Shown here piece after piece: positions 1 to 4,627 of a stretch of 5,314 nucleotides of DNA (the first letter of the stretch is position 1; every line of letters starts with the position of its first letter). The DNA is taken from the NCBI GenBank assembly GCA_018812505.1, contig JAHJDK010000131.1:1-5314 (forward strand). The letters are read 5' to 3'. A program made the position numbers and the translations under genes. Below the pieces are notes generated by a model. That model was not told the DNA's origin. It ran no database searches and saw only the letters and a list, made by a program, of their open reading frames with translations. This DNA comes from Nanobdellota archaeon. Lineage in GTDB: Archaea; Nanobdellota; Nanobdellia; Woesearchaeales; GCA-2686295.

Positions 1-50
1 AAGAAACCTACTATTAATCCTTTAACAAAGTCAGCTGGAGATATCATCAT
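1..50 (-). CDS. Partial CDS (N-terminus only), probable small membrane protein
   Basis: The gene reads leftward off the window edge. Sixteen complete codons are visible from an ATG at 50: MMISPADFVKGLIVGF. A strong Shine-Dalgarno GAGGTGA (57-63) sits 6 nt upstream of the first ATG, and 9 nt upstream of the second ATG at 47. A BRE/TATA pair (94-108) lies at the right distance upstream. The fragment turns hydrophobic after Lys10 (GLIVGF), which suggests the start of an N-terminal membrane segment. Small archaeal membrane proteins beginning this way are common, but the function cannot be read from 16 residues. It is divergent from the gene at 199 and shares a 12-bp leader sequence with it. I am confident this is a real start, but not of any function. 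Confidence 0.7.
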   Translation of the reverse strand, partial: MMISPADFVKGLIVGF

Positions 51-56
51 ATTGTT

Positions 57-63
57 TCACCTC
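57..63 (-). promoter_or_regulatory. Shine-Dalgarno site of the leftward partial gene
   Basis: GAGGTGA on the minus strand matches the archaeal anti-SD (complement of CACCTCC) over seven bases. It lies 6 nt before the ATG at 50, which fixes that start. Confidence 0.75.
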
Positions 64-93
64 TTACAATATTTTTTTTATGATGGATTTAGT

Positions 94-108
94 ATTTAAA
101 ACTTTCGC
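94..108 (-). promoter_or_regulatory. BRE/TATA promoter for the leftward partial gene
   Basis: Read on the minus strand this is GCGAAAG followed by TTTTAAAT. It closely matches the recombinase promoter (CGAAAGC + TTTAAATA at 3358-3372). Archaeal spacing of about 25 nt would place transcription start near 73, giving a short leader that includes the Shine-Dalgarno at 57-63. Confidence 0.65.
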
Positions 109-132
109 ATGCTAATCCTCTTCAATTATTTA

Positions 133-146
133 GAAAACTTTATATA
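133..146 (+). promoter_or_regulatory. BRE/TATA promoter of the 199-1455 gene
   Basis: GAAAAC (BRE-like, 133-138) is followed directly by TTTATATA (139-146). Transcription would begin near 168-172, leaving a leader of roughly 30 nt with the Shine-Dalgarno at 187-192. The motif and spacing are those of archaeal TBP/TFB promoters. Confidence 0.7.
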
Positions 147-186
147 GTAGTGATGGCAGATTTATCGTATATATAAGCTCTTGTAA

Positions 187-192
187 GAGGTG
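187..192 (+). promoter_or_regulatory. Shine-Dalgarno site that decides the TTG start at 199
   Basis: GAGGTG is a perfect six-base match to the archaeal anti-SD. A GTG at 190-192 is in frame but lies inside this site, so it is unlikely to be the start. The in-frame TTG at 199 is 6 nt downstream, the same spacing seen at the recombinase TTG start and the left-edge ATG. Confidence 0.75.
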
Positions 193-198
193 TATGAG

Positions 199-1455
199 TT
201 GAAGAATAAAATAATTGGGTTCTTGATGTTGTTCTTAATTATTCTTACCGCCACACCTCTAGTTAGTGCTCAATTAGGCAGTAGCGATGACGCTTTTGGC
301 GATATTTTTGATATTATTGTTAAGGTTTTTTCTAATCTTGCTCAGAAAACCTTGACTATGCCTATTTTTGGTGGTGAAACCACTTACTTGGCTTTGTTTG
401 CGAGTTTCTTGATTTTATTTTCATTAGTATGGATTGGTACTAGTAAAATTCCTCCTTTTAGGGATTCTGGTGATGAGTATAAAGGCGCTAGAAAGACTTT
501 TTCAATTGCTTTATCTATATTAGTAAGTTTTGGTTCTCCTTTGCCTGTTATTATTACTCAGTTCATGAATTCATGGTTTAGAACAGCTCTTATGTGGGGT
601 ATGATTTTAGGTGGAATATTGTTATTATGGTCTATCACATCTCTAGCTGGCAGAGGTTTTGCAAACGTTTCAAAGTATGGTGCTGAGAGCAAACAGATTT
701 TTAGAGAGACTGGCGATCTTTTAAGAGATAGTCGTCGTGAGGGCAAATCTATTAGGCATGAGACTGATGCTATTAGGAATTTGAGGAAGCTTACTTCAAA
801 AGAGATACAGGATAATCAGCAGCTTATTAGAAACTTGGAAGAGCTTAAAAGGGTTATTATTACTCTTAGAAGTTCTGGTAGTGCTGGAGCTAAGAAGGAG
901 TTGTTATCTTCTCTCAGGAAGTTTTCCACGATATTCAAGGAAGAATCACTTTCTGAACACTTGTTGGAGGATATAAGAACTGTACTTAGTAGATTGAGTG
1001 AAAGTGATGTTTTAATACTAAAAAACCTTGATTCACCAGCACATATCAGCGAGTATCAGGACATTATAAATCATTACACAGCTGCAGGTAACACTCCTGC
1101 TGAAGCTCTTGCTCATGTTACAAAAGCTGTTAATGATGGAAAAGAAATTCTCCAAATTGAAAGAAATATACTTGATATTATTAACTTGGTTCAAAGAGAT
1201 GCTAGAAATGTCGAGACTGCTTCCGCAGATCTTAAGACTTTGCTAGCCAGTCCTACGGATAGTAATTTGGCTAATGCTGAAAAATTGATTGATAATCTTG
1301 TAAATCATATTAAAACTGAGGAGAACTATTTGGCTCAGGTTAATAGACATATTGTTACTTTGCAACAATTGCTTCAGAACCAACTTGGGCAAGTTATGAC
1401 TATTCTAAATTTAGATGTTCAACTTGAGAACATCGAGAGAAGAGTTCATCCATAG
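199..1455 (+). CDS. Exported/membrane protein: signal peptide, three membrane segments, long helical C-terminal region
   Basis: The 418-residue protein starts at TTG 199, chosen because GAGGTG lies 6 nt upstream; starting at GTG 190 would add three residues. Residues 1-24 form a Sec signal peptide: Lys2 and Lys4, a hydrophobic core, and a likely cleavage after Val22-Ser23-Ala24. Membrane segments follow at about 62-79 (TTYLALFASFLILFSLVW), 101-121 and 129-149. From about 155 to the end the chain is hydrophilic and looks largely helical, rich in E, K, R, L, I and N, with probable coiled-coil stretches. No catalytic motif is visible. The order of signal peptide, membrane cluster and coiled tail suggests a structural or scaffold role at the envelope; this is inference and I recognise no named family. 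It has its own promoter (133-146). Its TAG stop is 3 bp from the stop of the convergent TPR gene. Codons favour ATT, CTT, GTT and GCT, unlike the ATA-rich genes further right. Confidence 0.85.
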   Translation: MKNKIIGFLMLFLIILTATPLVSAQLGSSDDAFGDIFDIIVKVFSNLAQKTLTMPIFGGETTYLALFASFLILFSLVWIGTSKIPPFRDSGDEYKGARKTFSIALSILVSFGSPLPVIITQFMNSWFRTALMWGMILGGILLLWSITSLAGRGFANVSKYGAESKQIFRETGDLLRDSRREGKSIRHETDAIRNLRKLTSKEIQDNQQLIRNLEELKRVIITLRSSGSAGAKKELLSSLRKFSTIFKEESLSEHLLEDIRTVLSRLSESDVLILKNLDSPAHISEYQDIINHYTAAGNTPAEALAHVTKAVNDGKEILQIERNILDIINLVQRDARNVETASADLKTLLASPTDSNLANAEKLIDNLVNHIKTEENYLAQVNRHIVTLQQLLQNQLGQVMTILNLDVQLENIERRVHP

Positions 1456-1467
1456 TTTTTATTTCTT
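1456..1467 (+). terminator. T-tract directly after the 199-1455 stop codon
   Basis: TTTTTATTTCTT follows the TAG stop at once. Archaeal RNA polymerase can terminate at T-rich tracts without a hairpin. More T-rich runs follow inside the antisense of the TPR gene, so the exact 3' end is uncertain. Confidence 0.4.
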
Positions 1468-2232
1468 GAACAACTTTTTTATTCTAAACTTTTTCTGTTC
1501 TTTGATTTCTTTCTTTAGCAAATTAAGGTTCTGCCTGTAATATGTGTTTTGTGGTTTTATCTCCACTGCTTTGTTAATGCTTTTTAATGCAATATTATAT
1601 TGTTTTAGCATGTATTGTGCGTTTCCTTTCAGGAACCATGCTTCATGATTTGTCGAGTCTGCTTTCAACATTTCTTCTGCTGTGTCTATAGTTTTTTGAT
1701 ATTCACATAACTGGTATAAGGCGTATGCTTTATTGTATCTCGCAGTCACATTTCTAGAATCTATTCTTATAACCTTATCATAGCTCTTTATAGCTTCTTC
1801 TAGTTTACCGTATGCTTGTTGTATTAGCCCATTGTACTGCCATGCTAGTTTACAATCAGGTTTCTTATTGATTGCTTTCTTAGAGTAAGTTAATGCTTGT
1901 TCTAATTCGCCTGCTTGGGCGTAAAACACTGCTTTTTCAACCCATATATCTGTTGAGTCAATCTCCTGTTCTAATTCAGTTTTTTCTTCTTGTATTGTCT
2001 GTATTTGCGTTTCAATCTGTTTTTTTGGTTTTTGTAAAATATTGTATATCATAGAATACTGTGTTTGTCCTGTTAAGTTTGCTATTCCTTCTGTTCCTGT
2101 TAAGATTGTTCCAGCTATTGCTATGTAGAACCACCATGGTAATATTTTGTGTTTTATCCTTATGTTTGTTTGTTCTAATAGCTCGAATTCTTTTTCTATT
2201 TCTTCTATTGATAGATACTCTTTTTCAGTCAT
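1459..2232 (-). CDS. Membrane-anchored tetratricopeptide repeat (TPR) protein
   Basis: The 257-residue protein starts at ATG 2232 (MTEKEYLSIEEIEK). AGGTG at 2243-2247 precedes it by 10 nt. The frame stays open back to a TTG at 2343, but those 37 codons are low-complexity A/T-rich sequence with no clear ribosome site at the TTG, so the longer form is less likely. Residues 1-30 are acidic then basic, followed by one membrane segment at about 31-53 (LPWWFYIAIAGTILTG...). A coiled-coil stretch covers about 66-92 (QKPKKQIETQIQTIQEEK...). Three regular 34-residue TPR units cover about 128-161, 162-195 and 196-229, each with the W/Y-x-x-G/A-x-x-Y spacing and a terminal Pro or Ser/Asn turn; a weaker first unit lies at about 96-127. 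The basic tail is KKFRIKKLFKK. TPRs bind partner proteins, so a scaffold held at the membrane is likely; the partner is unknown. The upstream region carries two 16-bp palindromes related to those before padR. Confidence 0.88.
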   Translation of the reverse strand: MTEKEYLSIEEIEKEFELLEQTNIRIKHKILPWWFYIAIAGTILTGTEGIANLTGQTQYSMIYNILQKPKKQIETQIQTIQEEKTELEQEIDSTDIWVEKAVFYAQAGELEQALTYSKKAINKKPDCKLAWQYNGLIQQAYGKLEEAIKSYDKVIRIDSRNVTARYNKAYALYQLCEYQKTIDTAEEMLKADSTNHEAWFLKGNAQYMLKQYNIALKSINKAVEIKPQNTYYRQNLNLLKKEIKEQKKFRIKKLFKK

Positions 2233-2242
2233 ATTTGCCAAA

Positions 2243-2247
2243 CACCT
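2243..2247 (-). promoter_or_regulatory. Likely Shine-Dalgarno site for the TPR gene
   Basis: AGGTG on the minus strand lies 10 nt upstream of ATG 2232, slightly longer than the 6-nt spacing at other genes here. It is the main reason to prefer 2232 over the in-frame TTG at 2343 or the ATG at 2280, neither of which has a comparable site. Confidence 0.5.
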
Positions 2248-2268
2248 ATTTGTTTTTAGGAAATACTT

Positions 2269-2285
2269 CTTAAAAAGCATTTGCC
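2269..2285 (-). promoter_or_regulatory. Candidate proximal promoter of the TPR gene
   Basis: Read on the minus strand, GGCAAATG is followed by CTTTTTAAG, a plausible BRE plus weak TATA box. Transcription would start near 2248, just before the AGGTG at 2243-2247. It competes with a second candidate at 2385-2397, and sequence alone cannot decide between them. Confidence 0.3.
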
Positions 2286-2297
2286 AAAAAAAATCGT

Positions 2298-2329
2298 AAT
2301 TTTTTCGATTTTTCCGAAATTTTTCCGAA
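2298..2329. repeat. Short tandem repeat, 11-bp unit ATTTTTCCGAA
   Basis: Two exact 11-bp copies abut at 2308-2318 and 2319-2329. A shorter related copy, AATTTTTTCG, precedes them at 2298-2307. An 8-bp inverted repeat (AAAAATCG at 2289-2296 against CGATTTTT at 2306-2313) overlaps the left end. The block lies in the untranslated region upstream of the TPR start, or in the leader if the distal promoter is used. The 11-bp period is about one helical turn, so it could be a protein-binding array or an intrinsically curved element. Confidence 0.6.
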
Positions 2330-2384
2330 AAACAATTTTTCAAAAGTATTGATTTTTGCTTAAAACTTTTAGAAATGATTTTTT

Positions 2385-2397
2385 AGTTAAATATTGT
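2385..2397 (-). promoter_or_regulatory. Candidate distal promoter of the TPR gene, abutting the 16-bp array
   Basis: On the minus strand the sequence runs ACAATATTTAACT directly out of the palindrome array. The region before padR has the same arrangement (CAATATATATTTAAAC). Transcription would start near 2366 and give a leader of about 130 nt to ATG 2232, long for an archaeon. The main support is the parallel with padR. Confidence 0.35.
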
Positions 2398-2423
2398 AAA
2401 TCCAATATATTGTAAAACCAATA
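2392..2423. repeat. Two tandem 16-bp palindromic operators upstream of the TPR gene
   Basis: TATTGTAAATCCAATA (2392-2407) is followed without a gap by TATTGTAAAACCAATA (2408-2423). The copies differ only at the tenth base. Each is a dyad, TATTG-N6-CAATA, as expected for a dimeric regulator. Related but more degenerate copies with the same 16-bp period lie upstream of padR (4433-4496). The reverse complement of the second copy and that of 4481-4496 agree at 14 of 16 positions. The array lies between the recombinase stop and the TPR gene, on the promoter side of the TPR gene. Confidence 0.75.
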
Positions 2424-2450
2424 AATAATAAAAAAATCAATGAAAAATAA
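2424..2450. repeat. A-rich block similar to 4503-4528, beside the 16-bp array
   Basis: An A-run of seven is followed by TCAATGAAAAATAA (2437-2450). At 4503-4528 an A-run is followed by ACAATGAAAAAATAA. In both places the block lies next to the 16-bp array on the side away from the controlled gene. The shared CAATGAAAAA and the same relative position suggest that a larger promoter block was copied, although A-rich sequence makes chance similarity easier. Confidence 0.4.
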
Positions 2451-2479
2451 TTTAGTTTTTGATTAAATATTTTAGAAAC

Positions 2480-2492
2480 AAAAAAGAAAAAA
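2480..2492 (-). terminator. T-tract terminator of the recombinase gene
   Basis: On the minus strand TTTTTTCTTTTTT begins directly after the TAG stop (2495-2493). A double T6 tract without a hairpin is the usual form of an archaeal intrinsic terminator. It separates the recombinase transcript from the TPR gene's regulatory region. Confidence 0.65.
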
Positions 2493-3299
2493 CTATATCA
2501 TATCCAAAGGACTTTTAACAAGACGTTTTGCAGCATCAGAAACATGAGTATATATTTGTGTCGTCGATAAATCAGCATGACCAAGCAACTCCTGTATCAA
2601 GCGTATATCAGTGCCATTCTCCAGCAAATGAGTTGCAAAACTATGCCTAAAAGTATGAGGTGTAACCTGTTTCCTAATACCCGATTTCATCGCAGAAAGA
2701 GAAACAATTTGTTGTATATTTCTAGTACTGAGTGCGCCTTGCCTTCCTGGAAACAAGTACTCAGAACTATGATTTTCAAGATATATCCTAAGATCTTTAA
2801 CAAGATTCTCAGATAATATTACCAAACGATCCTTGGCCCCTTTTCCACTCCTAACCCAAGCAGTCTTGTTATCTAATTCAAGCTGGTTAACTTTCATATT
2901 AACAAGTTCAGACACTCGCAAACCAGACGCATACAACATTTTAAGCATTAACTTACTTTTTTTAGAACCTGCATTTTTAATCATCAGTTTAACTTCCTGT
3001 TTTGACAACACAATAGGAAGATTCCTTGAAATTTTAGGAGTTCTGATACCTCTAAAGCTCCTGCCAAGAACCTCATTATAATAAAAAAGCAGGGCTGAAC
3101 GCGCCAAATTAACGCTTCTGGCATATATTTTCTTATCAGATATCAAATGTGCCAAATAACTTTTTATATCATTTATATCAACTTCTTGATCATTTTTCTT
3201 TGAAAACAACATAAAGTCAGAATTATATTTGAGATATGCTTTAACTGTTTCAGGGCTGTAACCCCTAATTTTCAGTTCGTTTTCTAGGAGCGGGAACAA
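2493..3299 (-). CDS. xerA: Tyrosine recombinase, archaeal XerA (XerC/D-like)
   Basis: The 268-residue protein breaks and rejoins DNA through a phosphotyrosine intermediate. The N-terminal SAM-like core-binding domain covers about residues 1-80 (ENELKIRGYSPETVKAYLKY). The catalytic domain runs from about 95 to the end. All active-site residues are visible: Arg128 in ASGLRVSEL, Lys153 in SGKGAKDR, His215 and Arg218 in HTFRHSFATHLL, His241 in LLGHADLSTTQIYTH, and the nucleophile Tyr250. Length and motifs fit the XerA/XerC/D group, whose archaeal members resolve chromosome dimers at dif; an element integrase of the same family is the alternative, and the sequence does not decide. The start is TTG 3299: AGGTGAT (3306-3312) lies 6 nt upstream and the next in-frame Met is only at residue 30. 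It has its own promoter at 3358-3372 and a T-tract terminator. No dif-like site was identified in the window. Confidence 0.93.
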   Translation of the reverse strand: MFPLLENELKIRGYSPETVKAYLKYNSDFMLFSKKNDQEVDINDIKSYLAHLISDKKIYARSVNLARSALLFYYNEVLGRSFRGIRTPKISRNLPIVLSKQEVKLMIKNAGSKKSKLMLKMLYASGLRVSELVNMKVNQLELDNKTAWVRSGKGAKDRLVILSENLVKDLRIYLENHSSEYLFPGRQGALSTRNIQQIVSLSAMKSGIRKQVTPHTFRHSFATHLLENGTDIRLIQELLGHADLSTTQIYTHVSDAAKRLVKSPLDMI

Positions 3300-3305
3300 C
3301 TTTAC

Positions 3306-3312
3306 ATCACCT
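3306..3312 (-). promoter_or_regulatory. Shine-Dalgarno site that decides the xerA TTG start
   Basis: AGGTGAT on the minus strand is a seven-base match to the archaeal anti-SD and lies 6 nt before TTG 3299. An ATG overlapping this region on the same strand is followed at once by TAA, so it is not the gene's start. Confidence 0.75.
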
Positions 3313-3336
3313 TTACCCTTAAAAAAGTTCGGGTAA
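3313..3336 (-). promoter_or_regulatory. Possible small hairpin in the xerA leader
   Basis: TTACCC (3313-3318) and GGGTAA (3331-3336) can pair with a 12-nt loop. The predicted transcription start is near 3337, so the hairpin would sit at the very 5' end of the mRNA and end next to the Shine-Dalgarno at 3306-3312. The stem is only 6 bp, so it may be fortuitous. Confidence 0.35.
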
Positions 3337-3357
3337 TATACATTATGCGAAGTTTTC

Positions 3358-3372
3358 TATTTAAAGCTTTCG
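3358..3372 (-). promoter_or_regulatory. BRE/TATA promoter of xerA
   Basis: On the minus strand CGAAAGC is followed by TTTAAATA, a textbook archaeal BRE plus TATA box. Transcription would start near 3337, giving a leader of about 38 nt that holds the Shine-Dalgarno. The TATA box is nearly symmetric, but the purine-rich BRE is on the side that directs leftward transcription. Confidence 0.75.
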
Positions 3373-3487
3373 TTTTCAAACAACTTTGTCGACGAGAAAG
3401 TGTTTAGAACAGCTTATCTTGATAAAAAAGGTAGGGATTTTCAAACAAAAGCCGAAGATTAACAAAAAAAAAACATTCCTAAAAAAA

Positions 3488-3994
3488 ATGCAAGTAGAAA
3501 CAAGAAAACAGCTCGGAAACATAATAGCAACCTCAATATACTATCGAGACACAAACAAAACCATGAACCATTATGAGTATAGTTATGTAGCAATAATACA
3601 TAATTTTTGTCTTGGACATATTGATGTCTATGAAGCTGCAGAATCTTTGCATAAAGAGATGATGCACGAAACCAACAAATATCTTAATATAAAAAGAAAT
3701 ATCAGAAATCTCAAATGGAAAAAAATTGGTTTAGATACAGCAGCAATTACCTCAGGAATCGCCAGCATAATTATTTTTGGATATTTCATAGGTCCTTTTC
3801 TTAGTGTAGAATTAGTACAGTGTGTTAACAAAAAAACAGATTCCATCGACAAGAAAATAAAAACCATAAAATCAAATAATAGTATTGTATGCTATAAAGA
3901 GAAACTTATATGTTGTGAAAAATCAATAGATATTATTACAAGTCAGCTTGAAATAATAAAACCACAACTAAATAAACTCTTACAATACAACTAA
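3488..3994 (+). CDS. Small single-span membrane protein of unknown function
   Basis: The 168-residue protein starts at ATG 3488 (MQVETRKQLGNIIATSIYYR). The frame is open back to a TTG at 3386, but those 34 codons are A-rich and overlap the region just beyond the xerA promoter, and no Shine-Dalgarno supports any start. An ATG at residue 26 is also possible. The N-terminal part (1-80) is mixed helical with several His and Tyr residues. One hydrophobic segment lies at about 84-105 (TAAITSGIASIIIFGYFIGPF). The C-terminal part (115-165) is hydrophilic and looks coiled-coil (KKTDSIDKKIKTIK, and later SIDIITSQLEIIKPQLNKLL). Cysteines occur at 41, 112, 135, 142 and 143. I recognise no family. Codons are A-rich (ATA, ACA, AAA), as in the Tat-signal gene. 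No convincing promoter was found, so the gene is likely real but its start is uncertain. Confidence 0.65.
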   Translation: MQVETRKQLGNIIATSIYYRDTNKTMNHYEYSYVAIIHNFCLGHIDVYEAAESLHKEMMHETNKYLNIKRNIRNLKWKKIGLDTAAITSGIASIIIFGYFIGPFLSVELVQCVNKKTDSIDKKIKTIKSNNSIVCYKEKLICCEKSIDIITSQLEIIKPQLNKLLQYN

Positions 3995-4037
3995 CATAAA
4001 ACACATAAATTTAAAACTTTTAAGCAAATCTCAAAAA

Positions 4038-4400
4038 TTATTGTTTTGAAATGTAATGTTTTCTTTTTATTATATGCTTCAATCCATAAAAATAATTGCT
4101 GAATAATTTATACAGCAACTCCATCTCTTTCTCTCCTTCAGGCGTTAACTGATACACCTTCTTTCTACCAAATCTCCTGTACTTGACTAATTTCTTCTTT
4201 CTCAGCACCTTTAATGCAGGATATATTGTTCCTGGAGTAAGCATCGCCCCCTTCCTCCGCCCTATTTTTTTCGCCAAGTCCTCGCCACAAAGCCTCTTCT
4301 GACCAACCTCGTGTAATATAAGGAAACTCAAAAATCCTTTGAGCTCCATATACTCCGACTCTAGTCTCTGCCTAGTCACCACTGTTTCCTTCCGAGTCAT
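4038..4400 (-). CDS. PadR-family winged-helix transcriptional regulator
   Basis: The 120-residue protein has the single-domain PadR layout. The winged helix spans about residues 18-92: helix 1 in MELKGFLSFLILHEV, then LCGEDLAKKIG, the recognition helix region LTPGTIYPALKVLRKKKLV (54-72), the wing RRFGRKKVYQLT (75-86), and the PEGEKEMELL lead-in to the C-terminal dimerisation helix. Length is typical of short (PadR-s1-like) members, which bind palindromic DNA as dimers and often repress their own promoter. Ligands of such proteins vary and none can be predicted here. The start at ATG 4400 is 2-4 nt from the predicted transcription start, so the mRNA is probably leaderless; an internal Met18 is an alternative. 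Four degenerate 16-bp palindromes (4433-4496) abut or overlap its promoter, which suggests autoregulation. A gene for a twin-arginine protein diverges from the same 227-bp region. Confidence 0.92.
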   Translation of the reverse strand: MTRKETVVTRQRLESEYMELKGFLSFLILHEVGQKRLCGEDLAKKIGRRKGAMLTPGTIYPALKVLRKKKLVKYRRFGRKKVYQLTPEGEKEMELLYKLFSNYFYGLKHIIKRKHYISKQ

Positions 4401-4422
4401 AAAGCTTTAATGAAAAAAACTG

Positions 4423-4440
4423 TTTAAATATATATTGGTT
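4423..4440 (-). promoter_or_regulatory. Probable padR promoter, overlapped by the 16-bp array
   Basis: On the minus strand AACCAA leads into TATATATTTAAA. The box centre near 4428 would start transcription near 4403, only a few bases before ATG 4400. The first 16-bp unit (4433-4448) covers the BRE side of this box, so a bound regulator would be expected to block TBP/TFB. A 10-bp palindrome, TAAAGCTTTA (4400-4409), lies at the start site. Confidence 0.55.
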
Positions 4441-4496
4441 GTAAAATATATAGATTAGACTATATATTGGATTAACTATTTATTGGAAAACCTATA
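4433..4496. repeat. Array of four degenerate 16-bp palindromic operators between padR and the Tat-signal gene
   Basis: Four abutting 16-bp units: TATTGGTTGTAAAATA (4433), TATAGATTAGACTATA (4449), TATTGGATTAACTATT (4465) and TATTGGAAAACCTATA (4481). Each starts TATWG; the second is a perfect 5-bp dyad TATAG-N6-CTATA and the fourth is nearly so. A very weak fifth unit may extend to 4512. Period and consensus match the two-unit array at 2392-2423. Units 1-2 crowd the padR promoter, while the Tat gene's promoter is about 100 bp away. The likely ligand is PadR itself, by analogy with autoregulated PadR proteins. Confidence 0.65.
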
Positions 4497-4502
4497 TATA
4501 AT

Positions 4503-4528
4503 TATTAAAAAAAACAATGAAAAAATAA
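4503..4528. repeat. A-rich block similar to 2424-2450
   Basis: A run of A is followed by CAATGAAAAAATAA (4515-4528), matching CAATGAAAAATAA at 2438-2450 with one extra A. It has the same position beside the 16-bp array as its counterpart. The remaining 4529-4591 stretch is plain A/T-rich sequence in which I see nothing further. Confidence 0.4.
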
Positions 4529-4591
4529 ATGGAAAAGTGAGTTATAAACAAAATATAATAACAGTTTAACAACTTAATTGTAGTAAAAAAA

Positions 4592-4605
4592 GAAAACTTT
4601 AAATA
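4592..4605 (+). promoter_or_regulatory. BRE/TATA promoter of the Tat-signal gene, leaderless
   Basis: GAAAAC (4592-4597) is followed by TTTAAATA (4598-4605). The box centre is about 26 nt from ATG 4628, so transcription should start at or next to the ATG. No Shine-Dalgarno precedes the ATG, as expected for a leaderless mRNA. Confidence 0.75.
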
Positions 4606-4627
4606 TAAGTTATATTTCACAAAATAC

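Noticed and set aside
558..746. Minus-strand open frame inside the 199-1455 gene
   Set aside because: Shadow frame antisense to a well-supported coding region, with no start signals.
2061..2273. Plus-strand open frame of 70 codons, rich in Leu and Phe
   Set aside because: It is antisense to the N-terminal part of the TPR gene and is an artefact of that gene's A-rich codons read backwards; it has no promoter or ribosome site of its own.
2233..2343. Extended N-terminus of the TPR protein from TTG 2343
   Set aside because: The frame is open but is low-complexity A/T-rich sequence containing an 11-bp tandem repeat and no ribosome site at the TTG; AGGTG precedes ATG 2232.
2577..3081. Two plus-strand open frames (2577-2816 and 2833-3081)
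   Set aside because: Both lie fully antisense to xerA, whose catalytic motifs are intact, and neither has a start signal or recognisable protein character.
3373..3448. Direct repeat TTTTCAAACAA at 3373-3383 and 3438-3448
   Set aside because: Exact over 11 bp, but A/T-rich, 65 bp apart and without extended similarity. It could be chance and no function is suggested.
3628..3867. Minus-strand open frame of 79 codons
   Set aside because: Antisense to the 3488-3994 gene. The sense frame is longer and has a normal amino-acid composition and a plausible membrane segment.
4461..4490. Possible dif/att site for the recombinase (AT-rich dyad halves near TATATATTGG)
   Set aside because: The dyads repeat in tandem and recur at a second locus, unlike a single dif site. 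No 28-bp two-arm site with a central spacer could be made out.
4433..4496. Reading the 16-bp arrays as replication iterons or as a CRISPR array
   Set aside because: The units abut with no unique spacers, so this is not CRISPR. No replication initiator gene is present, and arrays at two gene promoters fit operators better than an origin.
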